NCBI GenBank assembly: GCA_045533485.1
Contig: JAZSHX010000040.1
Span: forward strand, 3,583 to 67,582
From: Scatosoma sp045533485
GTDB lineage: Bacteria > Bacillota > Clostridia > Christensenellales > Borkfalkiaceae
Direction of reading: 5' to 3'
Length of the DNA: 64,000 nt
Made by a program: the position numbers and the translations under genes. The stretch's first letter is position 1; each line of letters opens with the position of its first letter. Positions 57,849 through 64,000 of this stretch are shown here, piece by piece. The notes beneath the pieces are model-generated. The model was not told the DNA's origin. It worked only from the letters and a program-made list of their open reading frames with translations, and ran no database searches.

Positions 57849-58280
57849 ATGTCGGATTTTGCGAAAACGCTAAAAGAGCTCATCAATGAGAAACAAAAAA
57901 CCTTATTAGAGATAGAAAAAGATACTGGAATTTTCCACTCTAATCTTTCTGAATTTTTATCTGGAAAACACACGCCGTCTTATAAAAATTTTGTAACCCT
58001 GTTATATTATTTTGATTGTTCTGCAGATTATTTGCTTGGGTTGGACGAATTTCCCACAAGCGAACCGTTACACAAAGTTTTGCCTTTTGGACAGCGTTTG
58101 CGTGAAGTGTTAGCGGAACACCGCGTTTCCCAAGCCAAGCTTCACAAAACCATCGGCGGTTCTTCTTCCGCTATTTTCAAATGGCTCAACGGTATTAGCT
58201 TTCCTTCCGTAGACAGATTGACTGCCATCGCAAATTGTTTAGATTGCTCCGTCGATTATCTCATCGGCAGAAGACGATAA
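57849..58280 (+). CDS. Double helix-turn-helix (XRE-type) regulator, locus 2, copy A
   Basis: 143 residues with two Cro/CI-type HTH domains. The first is residues 5-65 (TLLEIEKDTGIFHSNLSEFLSGKHTP ... FDCSADYLLGL); the second is residues 80-142 (SQAKLHKTIGGSSSAIFKWLNGISFPS ... CLDCSVDYLIGRRR). It has no sensor domain. The ribosome binding site is weak. Its stop is 2 bp before the start of copy B, so the two form an operon. Confidence 0.88.
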   Translation: MSDFAKTLKELINEKQKTLLEIEKDTGIFHSNLSEFLSGKHTPSYKNFVTLLYYFDCSADYLLGLDEFPTSEPLHKVLPFGQRLREVLAEHRVSQAKLHKTIGGSSSAIFKWLNGISFPSVDRLTAIANCLDCSVDYLIGRRR

Positions 58281-58282
58281 AA

Positions 58283-58714
58283 ATGTCAAATTTCTCAAAA
58301 CGGTTAAACGAACTTAAAATTGAACGCGGTCTTACCAACCAAATTATTGCGCAAAATACTAATACCACGGAAACAAGCATTGCGCGCTTTTTGAAAGGCA
58401 CACGCACGCCTATCTATCAAACTTTTATCAATTTGTTATATTATTTTGATTGTTCTGCAGATTATTTGCTTGGGTTGGACGAATTTCCCACAAGCGAACC
58501 GTTACACGAAGCTTTGCCGTTTGGACAGCGTTTGCGAGAAATGTTAGCAGAACACTGCGTTTCCCAAGTCAAGCTTCACAAAACCATCGGTTGTTCTTCA
58601 TCCGCTATTTTCAAATGGCTCAACGGCATCAGTTTACCATCCACGGACAGGTTGATTGCCATTGCAAAATGCTTGGATTGTTCTGTGGATTATCTCATCG
58701 GCAGAAGACGGTGA
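58283..58714 (+). CDS. Double helix-turn-helix (XRE-type) regulator, locus 2, copy B
   Basis: 143 residues, a tandem duplicate of copy A. The first HTH differs strongly (LTNQIIAQNTNTTETSIARFLKGTRTP), while residues 50-143 are nearly identical at protein and DNA level. The ATG at 58283 is 2 bp after the copy A stop; an earlier in-frame ATG (58235) lies inside copy A and is not used. If the first domain reads DNA, the two copies should recognise different sites but share the second domain. Confidence 0.86.
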   Translation: MSNFSKRLNELKIERGLTNQIIAQNTNTTETSIARFLKGTRTPIYQTFINLLYYFDCSADYLLGLDEFPTSEPLHEALPFGQRLREMLAEHCVSQVKLHKTIGCSSSAIFKWLNGISLPSTDRLIAIAKCLDCSVDYLIGRRR

Positions 58715-58731
58715 TTGTCGTTAAATAAAGC

Positions 58732-58759
58732 AAAAAGCTCTCGGTGGAGAGCTTTTTTT
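58732..58759. terminator. Terminator shared by the double-HTH operon and uvrA
   Basis: Perfect stem AAAAAGCTCTC/GAGAGCTTTTT with GGTG loop and T-runs on both strands, between convergent genes ending at 58714 and 58791. Confidence 0.88.
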
Positions 58760-58790
58760 GTTGGTATACCCCATACAGGTATGCGTTGAA

Positions 58791-61612
58791 TTACGATTTT
58801 AACACTTTTTTTAAGAATTGTCCCGTGTAGCTTTCGGGGACGTTTGCCACTTCTTCAGGCGTACCTTGACAAACGATTGTACCGCCGCCATCACCGCCTT
58901 CCGGCCCTAAATCAATCACGTAATCGGCGGTTTTTATCACGTCCAAATTATGCTCAATTACAAGCACCGTGTTGCCGCCTTCGCGTAACTTTAACAAAAT
59001 CTTAATCAGCTTATCCACGTCGTACGCGTGCAAGCCGGTGGTCGGTTCGTCCAAAATATACACGGTTTTGCCCGTGGAGCGTTTGGCAAGTTCGGTGGCA
59101 AGCTTGACGCGTTGCGCTTCGCCGCCCGACAGCGTGGTAGAGCTTTGCCCCAGCTTGATATACCCAAGCCCCACGTCGTTGAGCGTTTTTATCTTGTTGT
59201 AAATCGCCGGTATGGGCGTGAAAAATTCGCACGCTTCTTCAATGGTCATATCCAACACGTCGGCAATGCTTTTGCCTTTGTATTTGACTTCCAGCGTTTC
59301 GCGGTTATAGCGTTTTCCGCCGCACACTTCGCACGGCACGAAAATATCGGGCAAGAAGTGCATTTCAATCTTAATAATCCCATCGCCCATACAGTGTTCG
59401 CATCTGCCGCCCGAAACGTTGAACGAAAACCGCCCAGCTTTATAACCGCGCTCCTTGGCGTCTGGTGTCATGGAAAACAAATCGCGTATGCTGTTAAACA
59501 CGCCCGTATACGTGGCAGGGTTGCTCCTTGGCGTTCTGCCTATCGGGGACTGGTCAATGTCGATAACCTTGTCGAAAAATTCGATGCCGTCCATTTTATC
59601 AAAGTTCCCGTGCGCAGGCTTTGCACCGTTGAGTTTATGCGCCAGCGTGGGATAGATAATTTCGTTTACCAAACTGGATTTACCGCTGCCCGAAACGCCC
59701 GTAACGGCGGTTATCAAGCCACCAGGTATGCGAACATTGATATTTTTTAAGTTATTTTGTCTACATCCAAACACTTCCAACCATTGTTCGCTGGGCATTT
59801 TTCGCGCCGACGGCACGGGGATTTTTCTTCTGCCCGACAAATAATCGCCCGTGATGGAATTTGTATTTTTCGCCACTTCTTCGGGCGTACCCTGCGCCAC
59901 GATTTCACCGCCGTGCACCCCTGCTTTTGGCCCGATATCGATTACGTGGTCAGCGGCGCGCATCGTGTCTTCGTCGTGCTCCACAACGATCAGCGTATTG
60001 CCCAAATCGCGCAATCCTTTCAAGGAGTTAAGCAGTTTTTCATTGTCGCGTTGGTGCAAACCGATGCTGGGCTCGTCCAAAATATACAACACGCCCGTGA
60101 GCGCACTGCCGATTTGCGTTGCCAAACGGATACGCTGGCTTTCGCCGCCCGACAGTGTAACTGCCGTGCGCATTAAGGTCAAATACCCCAAGCCGACGTT
60201 TCTCAAAAAGCCCAGACGGCAGTTGATTTCTTTGATAATGGCGTCCGCGATCAAATGCTCCGTTTTGGTCAATTTTTCTTTCAATTCGTCCATAAACGCG
60301 CACAAATTATCCACGGAAAGCTGACAAAGCTCAAAGATATTTTTACCGCCTACTTTCACGGCAAGCGCTTCCTTTTTCAAGCGTTTTCCGCCGCAACCGT
60401 CACACGGCGCGTTGCGCATCAAGCGTTGAATTTCCATTTTCACGCCGTCCGACGTGGACGTGGCGTAACGGCGCTGTAAGTTATTGACGTACCCTTCCCA
60501 CGTCTTTTTGAAGCTACCCGAAAACGAACGCGTTTCATAGCGCATATCAATGCTTTCGTCGCTCCCGAACATTAAAATATCGTAAATTTCTTTAGGCAAA
60601 TCCTGCACGGGCACGTCCAGCGAAAAGCCATACGCTTTGGCAAGCGCGGAAAGCTCCATCAGCGACATAGAGCTTGAACCCAAGCTCCAACCTGTCACTT
60701 TCATTGCGCCTTCGCGCAAGGTTTTGCTTTTATCGGGACAAATCAAATCGGGGTCGACGAACTGCTTAAAGCCCAAGCCCGAACAGGTAGGACAAGCGCC
60801 GTACACCGTGTTAAACGAAAACAATCTCGGTTCGATTTCTTCCAGCGAAACACCGCAATCTGGGCAGGCGTAGTTGACGGAATACAAATCTTCCGTGCCG
60901 TCGTGGTCGATCACCACCAACCCGTCCGCAAGCTTGAGCGCCGTTTCCAAGCTGTCCGTCAAGCGTTTTTGTATGCCTTGCTTGACGATTAAGCGGTCCA
61001 CAACAACGGAAATGTTATGCTTTACGTTCTTTTCCAGCTTAATCTCTTCCTGCAAATCGTACACGATACCGTCAATTTTTACTCTGCCGTAACCGCTCTT
61101 TTTATACGCGGCAAGCTCTTTTTGGTATTCGCCTTTTCTACCGCGCACTACGGGTGCGTTGATTAAAATTTTGCTCCCTTCGGGCAGTTCCATCACCCTA
61201 TCGCAAATTTGGTCGACCGTTTGACGGCAAATTTCCTTTCCGCAAACGGGACAGTGCGGCACGCCGATACGCGCGAACAACAAACGGAAATAATCGTACA
61301 CTTCCGTTACCGTACCTCCGTGGAACGGGGGTTACGCGACGTCGTTTTTTGGTCGATGGAAATGGCAGGCGAAAGCCCGTCGATGCTTTCCACGTCGGGT
61401 TTTTCCATTTGCCCTAAAAATTGACGGGCGTAAGACGACAAGCTTTCCACGTACCGCCTTTGCCCTTCGGCAAAAATCGTGTCGAACGCCAGCGTGGATT
61501 TCCCACTGCCCGAAAGCCCCGTCAAAACCGTCAGTTTGTTACGGGGAATACGCACGTCAATATTTTTTAAGTTATTCTCTTTCGCGCCTTTTACAACAAT
61601 TTCTTCTTGCAT
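58791..61612 (-). pseudogene. uvrA: UvrA, excinuclease ABC subunit A, split by a one-base deletion
   Basis: Two adjacent reading frames together make a full UvrA of about 940 residues. The first part (61307-61612) has the first Walker A (GLSGSGKSTLAFDTI) and runs to SRNPRST, then shifts to EVR and stops. The second frame resumes at GTVTEVYDYFRLLFARIG and runs to 58791, with CPVCGKEIC, CPDCG/CPTC, the signature LSGGESQRIRLA, a second Walker A GVSGSGKSSLVNEI, a CEHC...CEVC zinc finger and a second signature. The expected junction is RSTVGTVTE; one base is missing between 61317 and 61318. Everything else is well conserved, so this is a recent mutation or an assembly error. It follows uvrB (40-bp gap). 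Confidence 0.93.
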
Positions 61613-61651
61613 ATTTCTACCTTTTCATCTCATACATGGGTGGGGTGTTTT

Positions 61652-63613
61652 TTATTTTTGCGCCTTTCTAAGCTTTAATTTCAGCTCCGCAATCTTTTCC
61701 CGAATTTCAATGGCTCTTTCAAAATCCAGCTGTCCGCTTGCCACCTTCATCAGCGCTTTCAATTTCTCAATTTCATCGGGAATATCCTGCATCTTGATAT
61801 CGTCCGCCGTATGCTTTTTTGTGATATTCAAAGTGGATCTCACTTGTTTTATAATCGTCTTGGGTACAATGCCGTGTGCTTTATTATATTCCGCTTGCAC
61901 CTTTCTTCTGCGGTTGGTTTCGCCGATTGCGCGCTTCATACTGTCCGTCATCACGTCCGCATACATAATCACGCGCCCTTCGCTGTTACGCGCCGCACGC
62001 CCTATCGTTTGGATAAGCGACGTGTCACTGCGCAAAAATCCTTCCTTGTCCGCGTCCAAAATAGCGACAAGCTTGACTTCGGGCAAGTCCAACCCTTCAC
62101 GAAGCAGGTTAATACCGCAAAGCACGTCAAATTCGCCAAGCCGTAAGCCGTTGACAATGTCGATACGCTCCAACGTGTCAATGTCGCTGTGCATATATTT
62201 CACCTTGACAGCGTGTTCTTTCAAATAATCGGTCAACTCTTCCGCCATTTTCTTGGTGAGCGTGGTAATCAAAACCCTGCCCCCGTCGTTTACTACCGTA
62301 TGAATTTCGGAAAGCAAATCGTCGATTTGTCCGCGCGTGGGCTTGACGGTGATTTCAGGGTCTAATAAGCCCGTAGGACGGATAAGCTGTTCCACCATTT
62401 GCCCCGATTGTTCCAGCTCATAGGGAGCAGGCGTAGCCGACACGAACACCACTTGCGGTACGCGCGCGTCAAATTCAGGAAAAGTCAACGGGCGGTTGTC
62501 GTACGCCGCCTGCATCCTAAACCCGTATTCCACCAAATTTTTCTTGCGCGACAAGTCGCCGTGATACATAGCGCGAATTTGCGGAATGGTCATGTGACTT
62601 TCGTCGATAAACACCAAAAAATCTCCCGACGGAAAATAATCCAACAACGTAAAGGACGGCTCGCCCGGCTGTCTGCCGTCAAAATAACGGCTGTAATTTT
62701 CAATGCCCGTGCAATAGCCGATTTCGCGCATCATTTCCAAATCGTGCTCCGTGCGTTGCTTTAAGCGTTGCGCTTCCAAAATTTTGCCCTGCTCTTCAAA
62801 CGCGCGCACTTCCCCTTGCAAATCTTCTTCAATCATCGCAAGCGCTTTATTCAGCTTTTCCGTACCTACCGCATACTGGCTGGCAGGAAAAATCGCCACG
62901 TGTGAAAGTTCGTTGAGCTTGTTGCCCGTCAACGCTTCCACTTCGTAAATTTTTTCAATTTCGTCGCCGAAAAATTCCACGCGAATTGCCACTTCGGAGT
63001 TGGACGCAGGGAAAATTTCCAAGCTATCCCCACGCACACGGAACGTCGAACGCTTAAAATCGACGTCGTTGCGCGCGTACTGCAATTCAATCAATTTGCG
63101 CATCAACGCGTTGCGTTCCCACTCCATACCGGGGCGCAAGGAAAGCGACAAACGGAAATATTCTTCGGGCGCGCCCAAGCCGTAAATGCAGGACACGGAC
63201 GCCACCACGATCACGTCGCGCCGTTCCATAAGCGAACCCGTTGCGCTGTTGCGCAGTTTATCGATTTCGTCGTTCATCGACAGGTCTTTTTCAATGTAGG
63301 TATCCGTCGTGGGGATGTAGCTTTCCGGTTGATAATAATCGTAATACGAAACGAAATATTCCACACGGTTTTCGGGGAAAAATTCCCTAAATTCGTTGCA
63401 AAGCTGTGCGGCAAGCGTCTTGTTATGCGCAATCACCAGCGTAGGACGGTTGACGTTTTTAATGACGTTTGCCATAGTGAACGTTTTGCCGCTGCCCGTA
63501 ACGCCGACAAGGACCTGCGCACGAACGCCGTCCAACACCCCTTCCGTCAATTTTTCAATGGCTTGCGGTTGGTCGCCCGTGGGCGAATACTGCGAAACAA
63601 GTTGAAATTCCAC
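61652..63613 (-). CDS. uvrB: UvrABC system protein B
   Basis: 653 residues, complete. Damage-verifying helicase of nucleotide excision repair. Walker A GVTGSGKTFTMANVI, the beta-hairpin region (VSYYDYYQPESYIPTTDTYIEKD), DESHMTIPQI, the helicase motifs GINLLREGLDLPEV and IQTIGRAARNSEGRV, and a C-terminal UVR motif (IEKLKALMKVASGQLDFERAIEIREKI). It is the first gene of uvrB-uvrA and has a LexA-like box at its promoter. Confidence 0.98.
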   Translation of the reverse strand: MEFQLVSQYSPTGDQPQAIEKLTEGVLDGVRAQVLVGVTGSGKTFTMANVIKNVNRPTLVIAHNKTLAAQLCNEFREFFPENRVEYFVSYYDYYQPESYIPTTDTYIEKDLSMNDEIDKLRNSATGSLMERRDVIVVASVSCIYGLGAPEEYFRLSLSLRPGMEWERNALMRKLIELQYARNDVDFKRSTFRVRGDSLEIFPASNSEVAIRVEFFGDEIEKIYEVEALTGNKLNELSHVAIFPASQYAVGTEKLNKALAMIEEDLQGEVRAFEEQGKILEAQRLKQRTEHDLEMMREIGYCTGIENYSRYFDGRQPGEPSFTLLDYFPSGDFLVFIDESHMTIPQIRAMYHGDLSRKKNLVEYGFRMQAAYDNRPLTFPEFDARVPQVVFVSATPAPYELEQSGQMVEQLIRPTGLLDPEITVKPTRGQIDDLLSEIHTVVNDGGRVLITTLTKKMAEELTDYLKEHAVKVKYMHSDIDTLERIDIVNGLRLGEFDVLCGINLLREGLDLPEVKLVAILDADKEGFLRSDTSLIQTIGRAARNSEGRVIMYADVMTDSMKRAIGETNRRRKVQAEYNKAHGIVPKTIIKQVRSTLNITKKHTADDIKMQDIPDEIEKLKALMKVASGQLDFERAIEIREKIAELKLKLRKAQK

Positions 63614-63665
63614 GGCTGCTTTCCTCCTTTTTTCTTTCTTTGTACGCCCTTTTTTGCGTAAATTT

Positions 63666-63684
63666 GCTAAAATAATATTTTAGC
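63666..63684. repeat. Small palindrome in the uvrB leader
   Basis: GCTAAAAT-AAT-ATTTTAGC, 8-bp perfect arms, in the uvrB 5' untranslated region. It could form a weak hairpin. Confidence 0.6.
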
Positions 63685-63697
63685 ACGCTGTATTTTG

Positions 63698-63711
63698 CGA
63701 ACATTCGTTTG
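63698..63711. promoter_or_regulatory. LexA (DinR)-type SOS box at uvrB
   Basis: CGAACATTCGTTTG, a close match to the Gram-positive LexA site CGAAC-N4-GTTCG. It sits 1 bp downstream of the -10 box, where LexA would block initiation. Confidence 0.75.
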
Positions 63712-63712
63712 C

Positions 63713-63741
63713 ATTATAGCATATTTTTCGACAAATGTAAA
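63713..63741 (-). promoter_or_regulatory. SigmaA promoter of uvrB-uvrA
   Basis: TTTACA (63736-63741), 17-bp spacer, TATAAT (63713-63718) on the minus strand, about 100 bp before the uvrB start. Confidence 0.88.
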
Positions 63742-63759
63742 GGGAATTGAGAGAGATTT

Positions 63760-63999
63760 TTAAAATATTCGTTTAAGCAGCCCGCCGATAACGAAAGCAA
63801 GCACGGCGGAAAGGATTGCCCAGCCGATTTTAAGCAGCGCGTCCCGCCGAAACAGCGCCGTTTCGCGCTTGAAGGAAAGCCCGTTTTTTTGCAGGGTGAT
63901 AACGTACATTTTTTCGCCCTTTCTATCCGAAAGCAACAATTCAAAATATCCGTCCAGCTCCAACTGTTTGAGCACGCTTTCCAGCCCGTCTTCCCCCAT
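63760..63999 (-). CDS. C-terminal part or whole of a small membrane protein (window edge)
   Basis: 79 residues from an ATG at 63999 to the stop, but the frame is still open at the window end, so this may be only the C-terminus. MGEDGLESVLKQLELDGYFELLLSDRKGEKMYVITL looks like a small winged-helix or sensor fold. One membrane segment ends the protein (IGWAILSAVLAFVIGGLLKRIF). Not recognised. Confidence 0.6.
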   Translation of the reverse strand: MGEDGLESVLKQLELDGYFELLLSDRKGEKMYVITLQKNGLSFKRETALFRRDALLKIGWAILSAVLAFVIGGLLKRIF

Positions 64000-64000
64000 C

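Noticed and set aside
61307..61330. Programmed frameshift in uvrA
   Set aside because: There is a GGAGG next to the shift point, but no slippery heptamer and no downstream structure, and UvrA is not known to use frameshifting. A simple one-base deletion explains the data.
1..64000. tRNA, rRNA or prophage genes
   Set aside because: I looked in the intergenic gaps and found no tRNA cloverleaf, rRNA segment, integrase, transposase or phage structural gene.

Overview
The window is 64 kb of chromosome from a Gram-positive, low-to-middle GC bacterium of the Bacillota, most likely an uncultured clostridial lineage. The evidence is the housekeeping gene order (pyrH-frr-uppS-cdsA-dxr-rseP, ylxM-ffh-rpsP-khpA-rimM, yqfC-yqfD-phoH-HD-ybeY-era-yqzL-recO), the MEP isoprenoid pathway (dxr, ispE), spore-lineage genes (yqfC, yqfD, a SPOCS/LysM protein, veg), pyruvate phosphate dikinase, many lipoproteins with Ser-rich linkers, and sigmaA-type promoters of near-consensus form (TTGACA-17-TATAAT). 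Nearly all core genes lie on the minus strand. No rRNA, tRNA, CRISPR array or insertion sequence was seen.

Layout. 1-4.3 kb: a cut-off response regulator, a secreted Big_2 protein with three sugar-binding-like repeats that is translationally coupled to a 50-residue peptide gene, and a divergent AraC regulator. 4.3-11.4 kb: GH36 alpha-galactosidase, a nucleotidase-like lipoprotein with Cys/His-rich repeats, and an M6 metalloprotease lipoprotein with OB-fold repeats. 11.4-19.8 kb: gltS, a PlsC-type acyltransferase, a flavoprotein, mutY, a degenerate P-loop protein, an HtrA-like lipoprotein, an HD nucleotidase, and a TPP riboswitch driving thiT. 19.8-28.4 kb: the ribosome/SRP operon and the pyrH-to-rseP lipid and isoprenoid operon. 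28.5-33.1 kb: a cyclophilin-like lipoprotein and rpmG-secE-nusG-rplKA, followed by rplJL behind an L10 leader; rpoB does not follow. 33.1-36.2 kb: aminotransferase, a membrane protein and a surface LRR protein. 36.3-39.2 kb is accessory: small proteins, a double-HTH regulator, and an AAA/DUF4143 ATPase in AT-rich DNA. 39.2-57.5 kb: ppdK, an Mrr-like nuclease with a histone-H1-like linker, recO to yqfC, a heterodimeric ABC exporter, ispE, the SPOCS/LysM protein and veg. 57.5-58.8 kb: a second copy of the small-protein/double-HTH arrangement, here with two tandem regulator genes. 58.8-64 kb: uvrA, split by a one-base deletion, and uvrB behind a LexA-like box.

The best candidate for something undescribed is a module that occurs twice (36.6-37.4 kb and 57.5-58.7 kb): a roughly 50-residue acidic protein transcribed divergently from a protein made of two tandem HTH domains, with TTTTGTC motifs in the shared control region. 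Other points worth attention are the coupled 50-aa ORF before the Big_2 protein, the Mrr/H1-like fusion, an HD phosphohydrolase that lacks the usual extracellular domain, two promoters built into hairpins, and the uvrA frameshift.
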